Assembly (NCBI GenBank): GCA_024220505.1
Contig: JAKZZE010000001.1
Coordinates: forward strand, 1-64,000
DNA length: 64,000 nucleotides
Direction: 5' to 3'
From: Rhizopus arrhizus
Taxonomy: Eukaryota; Mucoromycota; Mucoromycetes; Mucorales; Rhizopodaceae
The notes beneath the pieces are model-generated. The model saw only the letters and a list, made by a program, of their open reading frames with translations. It made no database searches and was not told the DNA's origin. Every line of letters begins with the position of its first letter. Position 1 is the stretch's first letter. A program made the translations under genes and the position numbers. Of this stretch, positions 11,331 through 23,995 are shown in pieces.

Positions 11331-14300
11331 GCAAATAATCAGAGATCCAACCTTAACTTTAGTCATAGGCCAAATTATAGCTATAAGCATAGCCATAGGC
11401 ACAAAAATAGTGGGCTATGTGTAAAAATGGCTTTATCCCATTTATAGAGCAAATAGGGTGCACTTAGTGTTGGTTATCACTCCGCTTAACTTTAGCCATA
11501 AGCCAAATTTTAGCTATAAGCCTAGCCATAGGCACCAAAATAGTGGGCTATGTGTAAAAATCAGTTTATACCATTTATAGAGCAAATGGGGTGCACCTAG
11601 TGTTCGTTATTACTCCGAAACGTAACCGGCCAACACTGAATTTCATATTTTTGCTATAGCCGTGACTCTAACTTTAGTTACCGTCAAGAAAAGTGCTCCA
11701 ACCACAACTCCAAAATTAAGCGGGCAACCACAGGATTTTGGGGTTTAACCATGCAAATAATCAGAGATCCAACCTTAACTTTAGTCATAGGCCAAATTAT
11801 AGCTATAAGCATAGCCATAGGCACAAAAATAGTGGGCTATGTGTAAAAATGGCTTTATCCCATTTATAGAGCAAATAGGGTGCACTTAGTGTTGGTTATC
11901 ACTCCGCTTAACTTTAGCCATAAGCCAAATTTTAGCTATAAGCCTAGCCATAGGCACCAAAATAGTGGGCTATGTGTAAAAATCAGTTTATACCATTTAT
12001 AGAGCAAATGGGGTGCACCTAGTGTTCGTTATTACTCCGAAACGTAACCGGCCAACACTGAATTTCATATTTTTGCTATAGCCGTGACTCTAACTTTAGT
12101 TACCGTCAAGAAAAGTGCTCCAACCACAACTCCAAAATTAAGCGGGCAACCACAGGATTTTGGGGTTTAACCATGCAAATAATCAGAGATCCAACCTTAA
12201 CTTTAGTCATAGGCCAAATTATAGCTATAAGCATAGCCATAGGCACAAAAATAGTGGGCTATGTGTAAAAATGGCTTTATCCCATTTATAGAGCAAATAG
12301 GGTGCACTTAGTGTTGGTTATCACTCCGCTTAACTTTAGCCATAAGCCAAATTTTAGCTATAAGCCTAGCCATAGGCACCAAAATAGTGGGCTATGTGTA
12401 AAAATCAGTTTATACCATTTATAGAGCAAATGGGGTGCACCTAGTGTTCGTTATTACTCCGAAACGTAACCGGCCAACACTGAATTTCATATTTTTGCTA
12501 TAGCCGTGACTCTAACTTTAGTTACCGTCAAGAAAAGTGCTCCAACCACAACTCCAAAATTAAGCGGGCAACCACAGGATTTTGGGGTTTAACCATGCAA
12601 ATAATCAGAGATCCAACCTTAACTTTAGTCATAGGCCAAATTATAGCTATAAGCATAGCCATAGGCACAAAAATAGTGGGCTATGTGTAAAAATGGCTTT
12701 ATCCCATTTATAGAGCAAATAGGGTGCACTTAGTGTTGGTTATCACTCCGCTTAACTTTAGCCATAAGCCAAATTTTAGCTATAAGCCTAGCCATAGGCA
12801 CCAAAATAGTGGGCTATGTGTAAAAATCAGTTTATACCATTTATAGAGCAAATGGGGTGCACCTAGTGTTCGTTATTACTCCGAAACGTAACCGGCCAAC
12901 ACTGAATTTCATATTTTTGCTATAGCCGTGACTCTAACTTTAGTTACCGTCAAGAAAAGTGCTCCAACCACAACTCCAAAATTAAGCGGGCAACCACAGG
13001 ATTTTGGGGTTTAACCATGCAAATAATCAGAGATCCAACCTTAACTTTAGTCATAGGCCAAATTATAGCTATAAGCATAGCCATAGGCACAAAAATAGTG
13101 GGCTATGTGTAAAAATGGCTTTATCCCATTTATAGAGCAAATAGGGTGCACTTAGTGTTGGTTATCACTCCGCTTAACTTTAGCCATAAGCCAAATTTTA
13201 GCTATAAGCCTAGCCATAGGCACCAAAATAGTGGGCTATGTGTAAAAATGGCTTTATCCCATTTATAGAGCAAATAGGGTGCACTTAGTGTTGGTTATCA
13301 CTCCGCTTAACTTTAGCCATAAGCCAAATTTTAGCTATAAGCCTAGCCATAGGCACCAAAATAGTGGGCTATGTGTAAAAATCAGTTTATACCATTTATA
13401 GAGCAAATGGGGTGCACCTAGTGTTCGTTATTACTCCGAAACGTAACCGGCCAACACTGAATTTCATATTTTTGCTATAGCCGTGACTCTAACTTTAGTT
13501 ACCGTCAAGAAAAGTGCTCCAACCACAACTCCAAAATTAAGCGGGCAACCACAGGATTTTGGGGTTTAACCATGCAAATAATCAGAGATCCAACCTTAAC
13601 TTTAGTCATAGGCCAAATTATAGCTATAAGCATAGCCATAGGCACAAAAATAGTGGGCTATGTGTAAAAATGGCTTTATCCCATTTATAGAGCAAATAGG
13701 GTGCACTTAGTGTTGGTTATCACTCCGCTTAACTTTAGCCATAAGCCAAATTTTAGCTATAAGCCTAGCCATAGGCACCAAAATAGTGGGCTATGTGTAA
13801 AAATCAGTTTATACCATTTATAGAGCAAATGGGGTGCACCTAGTGTTCGTTATTACTCCGAAACGTAACCGGCCAACACTGAATTTCATATTTTTGCTAT
13901 AGCCGTGACTCTAACTTTAGTTACCGTCAAGAAAAGTGCTCCAACCACAACTCCAAAATTAAGCGGGCAACCACAGGATTTTGGGGTTTAACCATGCAAA
14001 TAATCAGAGATCCAACCTTAACTTTAGTCATAGGCCAAATTATAGCTATAAGCATAGCCATAGGCACAAAAATAGTGGGCTATGTGTAAAAATGGCTTTA
14101 TCCCATTTATAGAGCAAATAGGGTGCACTTAGTGTTGGTTATCACTCCGCTTAACTTTAGCCATAAGCCAAATTTTAGCTATAAGCCTAGCCATAGGCAC
14201 CAAAATAGTGGGCTATGTGTAAAAATCAGTTTATACCATTTATAGAGCAAATGGGGTGCACCTAGTGTTCGTTATTACTCCGAAACGTAACCGGCCAACA

Positions 14301-17300
14301 CTGAATTTCATATTTTTGCTATAGCCGTGACTCTAACTTTAGTTACCGTCAAGAAAAGTGCTCCAACCACAACTCCAAAATTAAGCGGGCAACCACAGGA
14401 TTTTGGGGTTTAACCATGCAAATAATCAGAGATCCAACCTTAACTTTAGTCATAGGCCAAATTATAGCTATAAGCATAGCCATAGGCACAAAAATAGTGG
14501 GCTATGTGTAAAAATGGCTTTATCCCATTTATAGAGCAAATAGGGTGCACTTAGTGTTGGTTATCACTCCGCTTAACTTTAGCCATAAGCCAAATTTTAG
14601 CTATAAGCCTAGCCATAGGCACCAAAATAGTGGGCTATGTGTAAAAATCAGTTTATACCATTTATAGAGCAAATGGGGTGCACCTAGTGTTCGTTATTAC
14701 TCCGAAACGTAACCGGCCAACACTGAATTTCATATTTTTGCTATAGCCGTGACTCTAACTTTAGTTACCGTCAAGAAAAGTGCTCCAACCACAACTCCAA
14801 AATTAAGCGGGCAACCACAGGATTTTGGGGTTTAACCATGCAAATAATCAGAGATCCAACCTTAACTTTAGTCATAGGCCAAATTATAGCTATAAGCATA
14901 GCCATAGGCACAAAAATAGTGGGCTATGTGTAAAAATGGCTTTATCCCATTTATAGAGCAAATAGGGTGCACTTAGTGTTGGTTATCACTCCGCTTAACT
15001 TTAGCCATAAGCCAAATTTTAGCTATAAGCCTAGCCATAGGCACCAAAATAGTGGGCTATGTGTAAAAATGGCTTTATCCCATTTATAGAGCAAATAGGG
15101 TGCACTTAGTGTTGGTTATCACTCCGCTTAACTTTAGCCATAAGCCAAATTTTAGCTATAAGCCTAGCCATAGGCACCAAAATAGTGGGCTATGTGTAAA
15201 AATCAGTTTATACCATTTATAGAGCAAATGGGGTGCACCTAGTGTTCGTTATTACTCCGAAACGTAACCGGCCAACACTGAATTTCATATTTTTGCTATA
15301 GCCGTGACTCTAACTTTAGTTACCGTCAAGAAAAGTGCTCCAACCACAACTCCAAAATTAAGCGGGCAACCACAGGATTTTGGGGTTTAACCATGCAAAT
15401 AATCAGAGATCCAACCTTAACTTTAGTCATAGGCCAAATTATAGCTATAAGCATAGCCATAGGCACAAAAATAGTGGGCTATGTGTAAAAATGGCTTTAT
15501 CCCATTTATAGAGCAAATAGGGTGCACTTAGTGTTGGTTATCACTCCGCTTAACTTTAGCCATAAGCCAAATTTTAGCTATAAGCCTAGCCATAGGCACC
15601 AAAATAGTGGGCTATGTGTAAAAATCAGTTTATACCATTTATAGAGCAAATGGGGTGCACCTAGTGTTCGTTATTACTCCGAAACGTAACCGGCCAACAC
15701 TGAATTTCATATTTTTGCTATAGCCGTGACTCTAACTTTAGTTACCGTCAAGAAAAGTGCTCCAACCACAACTCCAAAATTAAGCGGGCAACCACAGGAT
15801 TTTGGGGTTTAACCATGCAAATAATCAGAGATCCAACCTTAACTTTAGTCATAGGCCAAATTATAGCTATAAGCATAGCCATAGGCACAAAAATAGTGGG
15901 CTATGTGTAAAAATGGCTTTATCCCATTTATAGAGCAAATAGGGTGCACTTAGTGTTGGTTATCACTCCGCTTAACTTTAGCCATAAGCCAAATTTTAGC
16001 TATAAGCCTAGCCATAGGCACCAAAATAGTGGGCTATGTGTAAAAATCAGTTTATACCATTTATAGAGCAAATGGGGTGCACCTAGTGTTCGTTATTACT
16101 CCGAAACGTAACCGGCCAACACTGAATTTCATATTTTTGCTATAGCCGTGACTCTAACTTTAGTTACCGTCAAGAAAAGTGCTCCAACCACAACTCCAAA
16201 ATTAAGCGGGCAACCACAGGATTTTGGGGTTTAACCATGCAAATAATCAGAGATCCAACCTTAACTTTAGTCATAGGCCAAATTATAGCTATAAGCATAG
16301 CCATAGGCACAAAAATAGTGGGCTATGTGTAAAAATGGCTTTATCCCATTTATAGAGCAAATAGGGTGCACTTAGTGTTGGTTATCACTCCGCTTAACTT
16401 TAGCCATAAGCCAAATTTTAGCTATAAGCCTAGCCATAGGCACCAAAATAGTGGGCTATGTGTAAAAATCAGTTTATACCATTTATAGAGCAAATGGGGT
16501 GCACCTAGTGTTCGTTATTACTCCGAAACGTAACCGGCCAACACTGAATTTCATATTTTTGCTATAGCCGTGACTCTAACTTTAGTTACCGTCAAGAAAA
16601 GTGCTCCAACCACAACTCCAAAATTAAGCGGGCAACCACAGGATTTTGGGGTTTAACCATGCAAATAATCAGAGATCCAACCTTAACTTTAGTCATAGGC
16701 CAAATTATAGCTATAAGCATAGCCATAGGCACAAAAATAGTGGGCTATGTGTAAAAATGGCTTTATCCCATTTATAGAGCAAATAGGGTGCACTTAGTGT
16801 TGGTTATCACTCCGCTTAACTTTAGCCATAAGCCAAATTTTAGCTATAAGCCTAGCCATAGGCACCAAAATAGTGGGCTATGTGTAAAAATCAGTTTATA
16901 CCATTTATAGAGCAAATGGGGTGCACCTAGTGTTCGTTATTACTCCGAAACGTAACCGGCCAACACTGAATTTCATATTTTTGCTATAGCCGTGACTCTA
17001 ACTTTAGTTACCGTCAAGAAAAGTGCTCCAACCACAACTCCAAAATTAAGCGGGCAACCACAGGATTTTGGGGTTTAACCATGCAAATAATCAGAGATCC
17101 AACCTTAACTTTAGTCATAGGCCAAATTATAGCTATAAGCATAGCCATAGGCACAAAAATAGTGGGCTATGTGTAAAAATGGCTTTATCCCATTTATAGA
17201 GCAAATAGGGTGCACTTAGTGTTGGTTATCACTCCGCTTAACTTTAGCCATAAGCCAAATTTTAGCTATAAGCCTAGCCATAGGCACCAAAATAGTGGGC

Positions 17301-18770
17301 TATGTGTAAAAATCAGTTTATACCATTTATAGAGCAAATGGGGTGCACCTAGTGTTCGTTATTACTCCGAAACGTAACCGGCCAACACTGAATTTCATAT
17401 TTTTGCTATAGCCGTGACTCTAACTTTAGTTACCGTCAAGAAAAGTGCTCCAACCACAACTCCAAAATTAAGCGGGCAACCACAGGATTTTGGGGTTTAA
17501 CCATGCAAATAATCAGAGATCCAACCTTAACTTTAGTCATAGGCCAAATTATAGCTATAAGCATAGCCATAGGCACAAAAATAGTGGGCTATGTGTAAAA
17601 ATGGCTTTATCCCATTTATAGAGCAAATAGGGTGCACTTAGTGTTGGTTATCACTCCGCTTAACTTTAGCCATAAGCCAAATTTTAGCTATAAGCCTAGC
17701 CATAGGCACCAAAATAGTGGGCTATGTGTAAAAATCAGTTTATACCATTTATAGAGCAAATGGGGTGCACCTAGTGTTCGTTATTACTCCGAAACGTAAC
17801 CGGCCAACACTGAATTTCATATTTTTGCTATAGCCGTGACTCTAACTTTAGTTACCGTCAAGAAAAGTGCTCCAACCACAACTCCAAAATTAAGCGGGCA
17901 ACCACAGGATTTTGGGGTTTAACCATGCAAATAATCAGAGATCCAACCTTAACTTTAGTCATAGGCCAAATTATAGCTATAAGCATAGCCATAGGCACAA
18001 AAATAGTGGGCTATGTGTAAAAATGGCTTTATCCCATTTATAGAGCAAATAGGGTGCACTTAGTGTTGGTTATCACTCCGCTTAACTTTAGCCATAAGCC
18101 AAATTTTAGCTATAAGCCTAGCCATAGGCACCAAAATAGTGGGCTATGTGTAAAAATCAGTTTATACCATTTATAGAGCAAATGGGGTGCACCTAGTGTT
18201 CGTTATTACTCCGAAACGTAACCGGCCAACACTGAATTTCATATTTTTGCTATAGCCGTGACTCTAACTTTAGTTACCGTCAAGAAAAGTGCTCCAACCA
18301 CAACTCCAAAATTAAGCGGGCAACCACAGGATTTTGGGGTTTAACCATGCAAATAATCAGAGATCCAACCTTAACTTTAGTCATAGGCCAAATTATAGCT
18401 ATAAGCATAGCCATAGGCACAAAAATAGTGGGCTATGTGTAAAAATGGCTTTATCCCATTTATAGAGCAAATAGGGTGCACTTAGTGTTGGTTATCACTC
18501 CGCTTAACTTTAGCCATAAGCCAAATTTTAGCTATAAGCCTAGCCATAGGCACCAAAATAGTGGGCTATGTGTAAAAATCAGTTTATACCATTTATAGAG
18601 CAAATGGGGTGCACCTAGTGTTCGTTATTACTCCGAAACGTAACCGGCCAACACTGAATTTCATATTTTTGCTATAGCCGTGACTCTAACTTTAGTTACC
18701 GTCAAGAAAAGTGCTCCAACCACAACTCCAAAATTAAGCGGGCAACCACAGGATTTTGGGGTTTAACCAT
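11331..18770 (+). repeat. Satellite array, 17 tandem units of 422 bp (two are 555 bp)
   Basis: Counting each GCAAATAATCAGAGATCC landmark gives starts at 11331, 11753, 12175, 12597, 13019, 13574, 13996, 14418, 14840, 15395, 15817, 16239, 16661, 17083, 17505, 17927 and 18349. Fifteen intervals are exactly 422 bp and two are 555 bp (422+133). Each unit holds two related ~133-bp subrepeats (AACTTTAGYCATARGCC...), and the 555-bp units carry a third. Units look identical by eye. There are no ORFs. The array is a recently homogenised satellite; a centromeric, subtelomeric or other role cannot be read from sequence. Confidence 0.97.
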
Positions 18771-18820
18771 AACCATAACCACAACCATAACCACAAGCAC
18801 AACCACAGCCACAACAATTG
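18771..18820 (+). repeat. AACCAY-rich simple repeat
   Basis: A degenerate hexanucleotide stretch (AACCATAACCATAACCACAACC...) directly follows the last satellite unit, then CA-rich sequence, GTTT repeats and a T run to about 18860. Confidence 0.7.
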
Positions 18821-18894
18821 TGTTTTGTTTGTTTGTTTGTTTGTTTTTTTTTTTTTTTTTCTTCTTCCCAACCATAACCACCAAAAAAAATGTC

Positions 18895-19090
18895 TGTAAA
18901 AAAAACGCTTTATCTCGTTTCTATGCCCAATGGGGTGCGCCTAGTGTTGGTTATCACTCCGAAACGTAACCGGCCAGCACTGAATTTCATATTTTTGCTA
19001 TAGCCGTGACTCTAACTTTAGTTACCGTCATGAAAAATGCCCTAACTACAACTCTGAAATTAAGCGGGCAACCACATTATTATGGGCGTC
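18895..19090 (+). repeat. Diverged partial satellite unit
   Basis: Matches the second half of the unit with scattered changes (GGGGTGCGCCTAGTGTTGG, CGAAACGTAACCGGCCAGC, CTATAGCCGTGACTCTAACT). It is an old unit at the array edge that escaped homogenisation. Confidence 0.85.
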
Positions 19091-19445
19091 AACCACAACT
19101 GTATTCGTGTGTCCTTTCTTCTTCCAAGTATCTAATTACGACCATCTCGTTGTATTCGTTAACAATGCATCCAGTATCATCGATGATATTTGTGGTATTG
19201 GGCTGTCGGGTAGGCAAGCAGCAGACATTTTCGAGACTATGCTCAATCGAATGTCTATCAAATGCTGTAGTCGAGTCATCGGACCCCAAAATCATAGTAG
19301 GTAGTGTTCTAGCAGCTGGATCCATGCAGTCGACGACGTTGACGCCATTGTAAAGCCTTAAGAACGCTACTTTAGGTGCTGCAAAAGATAATCCACTGCT
19401 AAGCTTAAAGGTCATAAGCTCCATATTACTTGACGCATTTGTCAC
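19089..19445 (-). pseudogene. Possible degenerate coding region
   Basis: A 118-codon minus-strand frame has more even composition than its surroundings (MDPAARTLPTMILG, LENVCCLPTRQPN, IRYLEEERTHEYSCG). Upstream (19446-19600) the same strand reads sensibly after a stop (QLAQQNSMQTNN, PRLLSGLPQNTR), suggesting a broken longer gene. I do not recognise the product. The 3' end abuts the satellite remnant. It could also be a chance frame. Confidence 0.35.
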
Positions 19446-19599
19446 CAGAGTTTACCCAAACAGAAAATGGAATTACATTGCTTGTGAACGTGTATTCTGT
19501 GGAAGACCACTCAACAAGCGAGGAGCTGTAGACACGCAATTGTTTGTTTGCATTGAGTTTTGTTGAGCCAATTGTACGAAACTGTTGATTGCACCTAAA

Positions 19600-20059
19600 T
19601 TTAGAGTTGGCTTAATATACATGTCAATACACAAGTATATGATAATTACTTGTAGACACTTTGATCAATAATATTATTGGCCTCTTCAATTAAGAGCTTT
19701 GCCTCTATCTTAATCAAAGCTTCTTCAGTCGTTCTATCACGCCCTCATTCACTTTATTTTTAAAAAACGCATTCCGTTTTCCAACAAAAGATGCGCATGA
19801 ACAGGTGCGATTATCAAATGCCAGATCCGGATCAATAACATGAATTCAAATCTTCTGGTTTGTACAGGCCAGCTGCACTTTCAATTGGTCATGTTCAAAC
19901 CTATGATTTCGGAACGCCAGACAGATATACTCAATGACTATCATTTCGACAACTGAGATGGAAAAGTTGGTCATTTCGATAGTAAGTAACTTGTTTTTCT
20001 CAGCTTTCATTTCAATATTGAGATACAAATAGCATTAGGACTCTTGAAGAATGATTTTG
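19600..20059. other. Gene-free stretch
   Basis: No supported gene; possibly more of the degenerate coding region on the minus strand, but frames are closed. Confidence 0.35.
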
Positions 20060-20585
20060 TATATAATTTTCTACTTTGTTATTTCTAATACTTTCAAAGT
20101 CTTTTACCTGTTTCAATTATATGTCCTACTGTCATACCACTTTAGGATCAATGTGCATCATTTATAATCACATCTGGTATTACACTCCCTTCGCCCTTAA
20201 TTATTGAAAACTGGATTTATATTATGTTCCGCCAAAAATTTATTGATAATTAAAACACAGTTCCATGTAATATTTAAAAAATGTTGCTTTCCTAATAATA
20301 CGACATTTTGATCAAATTTCACTACAAATAGATTGAAATTAACTCAACTTTTGAAAGAGCACGTATCTATTTTTAATGTGGTCTATATTTTGACTAAGTC
20401 ATTAGTTATTAGCAATGCAGTTATTTTATTAGCTGCTGTCTTTTTGTTTGTTTTTATTCTATTTTTCTTTTTTTTTGGCATTATTAAACGTTTCTTTATA
20501 AAAACTGCCAAATCGCAGGATGATATGGGTATAATCCTAGTCATAAGTCTAATCTTAGTCATAAATATAAGTATAAGGAAAATAA
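20060..20585 (+). repeat. Dispersed AT-rich repeat, second copy
   Basis: Diverged copy of 427-994, ending in the same satellite-like GTCATAAGTCTAATC...CATAAATATAAG sequence and then stopping. This links the AT-rich repeat and the satellite monomer as parts of one repeat family. Confidence 0.7.
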
Positions 20586-21168
20586 ATCCAATATCAGAAA
20601 ATATTTTTTCCATTTCTGGTAGAAAGTTTCCAAATTCTTCATAATGATTTTTCTCAATATCATTTAAATTTATGTTTTTATCTTTTCTAATAGGGTATAC
20701 AAAGTTAAAATTATTTAAATCCGAAACGTTTACGACTCATTCCTCATATAAACTATATCTACCATTTCATGCTATACAATCCATCAAATTCATTTTTTTC
20801 TTAATATTCATGTTTATAAACACTGACCCATCATTATTTGTACCACATGACATACTATCTGATATAAATATAATTTACAACTATAATATGAAGATTTATT
20901 ATCTGCACTATATACCATTCCTCTTTTATCATGCCCATCTAAATACATAGTTACTTGACTAAATAATGTAAGATCCTCTAACACACCATTTAATAACCTA
21001 AATATTTATATTTGAAAACATGCTTTGCAAAGAAAAGTTTAATATTTTACTTAATTTTAATATTTTATTAGCTGAATAAAAATTGCCTATAGATTTGATG
21101 AAATGTACTTTTTGCTATATATTCGTCCATATCATCTATTGATTTGTTTACCATAAGAAAGTATAATA
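20586..21168. other. AT-rich spacer
   Basis: Only short AT-rich frames; no supported gene. It flanks the TA target of the Tc1-like element at 21169. Confidence 0.4.
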
Positions 21169-22771
21169 CAGTAAGGGACAAAATCAGTCCGTTTTTTGGT
21201 TTTTTCGCAATGCCTCGCCGGGAATTAAATTTAGGGCTTCGCTTTGCTGACGAAACATTTGCACGCAAGCTAGATAAAATTATTGGTGTAACCTAATTGC
21301 TTCTACCACCATTTTCTCTGTAGTTATGGCGGAAAAAGTGATTTTCCGTGATTGTTGCTAACGCCCGATTTTGCATTAGACACCATATCTCCAGAAACAG
21401 TCACTGGACTGACTTGAGATTTAGTTTGGTACGTCTTATGACGTCAGTGAACGCTAACATGTTCTCATATTTTAGCTTCTTTTATTTTTTTTACATTTTT
21501 TCTTTTTCCTCATTTACCTCATCTCAGATTAGCCAAACACGCCATGACAGCAAAGAATGCCGACAAACATGCCCAAATTGAAAATATGTTGAACCACTCC
21601 ATTCCATGGGATGTAATTAAAAAAAGTACGCAGTGGAAAGTCCATGATTCGAAGAATTTCAAGGAAAACCAAGTTGCAGTCAAAAAATAGCGCGGGTAGA
21701 CATCGTTTACTCACACCTAGGGAGGAAACCAAAGCAGCTAGAGACATAAGACTTGGCTTATCTAAAAGCGCAGCCGATGCTTCGTTTGGCGTTAAAAAAC
21801 CAGATCAAATGGTCAATCCAAAAACAATTGCTCGTACTTTGAAACGCAAAGGTCTAAAATCGACTAAGAAAAAGACAGTACTTCCACTTAATAATGACAA
21901 GCAAAAGGCACGATATGATTGGGCAAAGGCTCATAAAGACTGGTCCGAGACTGATTGGGAACGCGTTGTCTTTTCTGATGAGACAAAGATCCAAAAAAGA
22001 GGGTCTAATGGCCTAGAATACGCTTGGAAAGAGGATAATGCACCTTATCGAGACCATCACTACAAAAAGAAACATGCTTATGGAGGAGGCGGGATCATGC
22101 TTTGGAGTTGCATAACTATACATGGAGGGGGCTACATGTCCTGGCTACAAAGTAATGTAAATGGTGAGCTATACACGTCAGTACTTGAGGAGGAATACAA
22201 GGAGACATTGAAGTATTATGGCCTGCAAAGTAAGGACATGATCTTTCAACAAGATAATGCAAGCATCCATTGTGCTTCAGCTCCTTCAAAATGGTTCCAA
22301 AAGAACAAGATTAAGCTCCTGAGTTGGCCAGCATACTCCCCTGACCTTAACCCAATTGAAAATGCATGGGCCATGCTTAAAAAGAAGGAACAGATGACAA
22401 GACCACCTTCTTCTGTGGTTGAGATTGACCAAGCATTTTTTGACCGGGTTTCGAAGCTTTGGTATGACCTAGCAACTCCAGAGTACTGTAGAAACCTTAT
22501 TCACTCTATGCCCCGTCGAGTTCGGGACGTAATCCAGCGTAAGGGCCGCGATACCAAGTACTAATCGAAATTCAAAAAAATAAAAATACATTATTTTCAA
22601 TATATCTTCTTATAACATGGCGGAAAGTAAAAAATACCATTTCCGACAAATATTGTCAACTTTGTTGAAGGAAGAGACAAATCTTTCGTCAGCAAAGCAG
22701 AGCTCTAAGCTTAATTCCCGGCGAGGCATTGCGAAAAAACCAAAAAAACGGACTGATTTTGTCCCTTACTG
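21169..22771 (+). mobile_element. Tc1-like transposon with ~95-bp inverted repeats
   Basis: Inverted ends start CAGTAAGGGACAAAATCAGT and match, with a few differences, for about 95 bp inward, through GCCTCGCCGGGAATTAA and TTTGCTGACGAAA. TA flanks both sides (21167-21168 and 22772-22773). Length 1603 bp. It carries one transposase gene on the plus strand. It landed beside or within the 3' part of another Tc1-like remnant (22774-23093). Confidence 0.95.
21544..22564 (+). pseudogene. Tc1-like DD34E transposase, one apparent frameshift
   Basis: From 21644 a 306-residue frame runs to TAA 22562-22564 with the complete catalytic domain: first Asp in FSDETK, second in QQDNASIH, Glu in SPDLNPIENAW. 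There are 34 residues between the second Asp and the Glu (DD34E). The C-terminus ends SMPRRVRDVIQRKGRDTKY, typical of the family. The N-terminal DNA-binding part starts at ATG 21544 (MTAKNADKHAQIENML, IPWDVIKKST) in another frame. The two parts join at a one-base shift near 21626-21643, just before the second helix (IRRISRKT). No intron of plausible size fits, so I read it as a single frameshift, natural or a sequence error. If the shorter frame alone were translated it would lack part of the helix-turn-helix. Confidence 0.85.
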
Positions 22772-22773
22772 TA

Positions 22774-23093
22774 GATAAAGATGTTTGTAGAAGTTACATT
22801 GACAGCATGCCTAATCGCATAGCAGCGGTAATCAAATTAAAAGGGAGATTTACTCGTTATTAAATAAATACTACCCATTTTATAATTTAACACTTATAAA
22901 ATTATTGCAACTATTTCCTCTTTTCTTCCGCCATATGTTATCCTGATCAATTTTATATGCAGGAAACGTAATACTCACTACCTAAGGTTACACTCTATAG
23001 GCATGGCTTGGATGTCGTACGGAGTGGAAGAGAAAAAAAAAAAGTTAAAAATTATTTTAGGGTAGGTTGTCCCTATTTTTTCACCTAGTGTAT
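22774..23093 (+). mobile_element. 3' fragment of another Tc1-like element
   Basis: The first codons (to TAA 22861-22863) read KDVCRSYIDSMPNRIAAVI and then KLKGRFTRY, the classic C-terminal end of a Tc1 transposase. The sequence closes with GGTTGTCCCTATTTTTTCACCTAGTG followed by TA, a plausible terminal repeat. The upstream part of the gene is not visible left of 21169, so this is a truncated remnant. Confidence 0.7.
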
Positions 23094-23220
23094 ATCGACC
23101 TTATTATCAACAAAAAAAAATAAAAATAAAAAATAAAATAAATAATAGCAAGCAATTAACTATCAAGGAAGGGACCAAACACAATATCTCAGAGAACAAG
23201 CCAAGATTACTGTCGAAAAA

Positions 23221-23904
23221 ATGGCCAAAGATATTCAAGAAGGTAACGGCAATGCCGCTGATCATATCAAATGGTTATTGCAAGATTACTTCAAACCTTT
23301 ATATGTGGCAAGAAGAACAAACGGCCTAAGGGACGGCCTAGAGTTATACATTAACTACATGGAGAATGAAGAGGGTTTAAAGAACTTCGAGTTCTTTATT
23401 GGAGAAGAAGCTATAACCAAAAAGGACTACATTGATAAACTGGTATTGAAAATCCAACAAGAAGTGGACAAAGAAGAATTCGAGGATATGATTGCCAATC
23501 CAGAGAAATATGAGAAGCCTATTGAGTATGGATTAAACTATAATGAGGACATACTCACCGAACTTGAAAACTGGTCATGGGAAACGCCCGACATGAAACC
23601 CATTGTTGTTCTTTATGAAGAAAATATCAAAGAAGAATTTGAATTGTCACAACACTACCAAAAGGAACAAGAAAAATTTGAACATATCCGAGAACAGGTA
23701 TTAAATAGACTGGCAACAACAATAGTGGATTGGAGCCACATCAAGTTTGAACAGCCAAGGAACAATGAAAGAAGTATACAGCTCTATATTGCAGCTAGGA
23801 ACGAGGCACTCAGGTTTGTGTTGAATGGATGCACGATTCATAAAAATTTGTATAAAAAGATAAGAAAACTGGATGACTGGGTGTTTAGAAAAGGGGAGTT
23901 TTAG
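23221..23904 (+). CDS. ORF4-like protein of a truncated gypsy element (227 aa)
   Basis: This is the distant homologue of the fourth ORF in elements A and 2b. The C-terminal half aligns: LATTIVDWSHIKFEQP, then SIQLYIAARNEALRFVL, then a DDW near the end, against WSHLSFEEP/SIRNYF/DSW in A and WSHFVFQRP/SVNRYLNAKHHQL/DSW in 2b. The N-terminus differs. The leader is A-rich (23110-23150), as before ORF4 in the other elements. The last codons (RKGEF, stop) lie inside the LTR-E start at 23882, the same overlap geometry as in A and 2b. There is no signal peptide or membrane segment, so it is not an obvious envelope. Function unknown. gag, pol and integrase are absent upstream, cut off by the Tc1 remnant. 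Confidence 0.75.
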   Translation: MAKDIQEGNGNAADHIKWLLQDYFKPLYVARRTNGLRDGLELYINYMENEEGLKNFEFFIGEEAITKKDYIDKLVLKIQQEVDKEEFEDMIANPEKYEKPIEYGLNYNEDILTELENWSWETPDMKPIVVLYEENIKEEFELSQHYQKEQEKFEHIREQVLNRLATTIVDWSHIKFEQPRNNERSIQLYIAARNEALRFVLNGCTIHKNLYKKIRKLDDWVFRKGEF

Positions 23905-23979
23905 GTAAATATAATATAGCAATCAAAGATAAAGAAATACTGTTAGAACTTGGTATCTCTTTATTAAGTTAAGATAACT
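23882..23979 (+). mobile_element. LTR family E, first 98 bp (truncated 3' LTR)
   Basis: Starts TGTTTAGAAAAGGGG and matches 50401-50498, the start of the complete solo LTR E, with only a change or two. It breaks off at 23979 next to the inverted-repeat arm. Confidence 0.85.
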
Positions 23980-23995
23980 ATGATTTGGCTGAAGG

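Noticed and set aside
11331..18770. CRISPR array or telomere repeat
   Set aside because: Units are long (422 bp), head-to-tail without unique spacers; the adjacent AACCAY stretch is short and degenerate, so a telomere is not supported.
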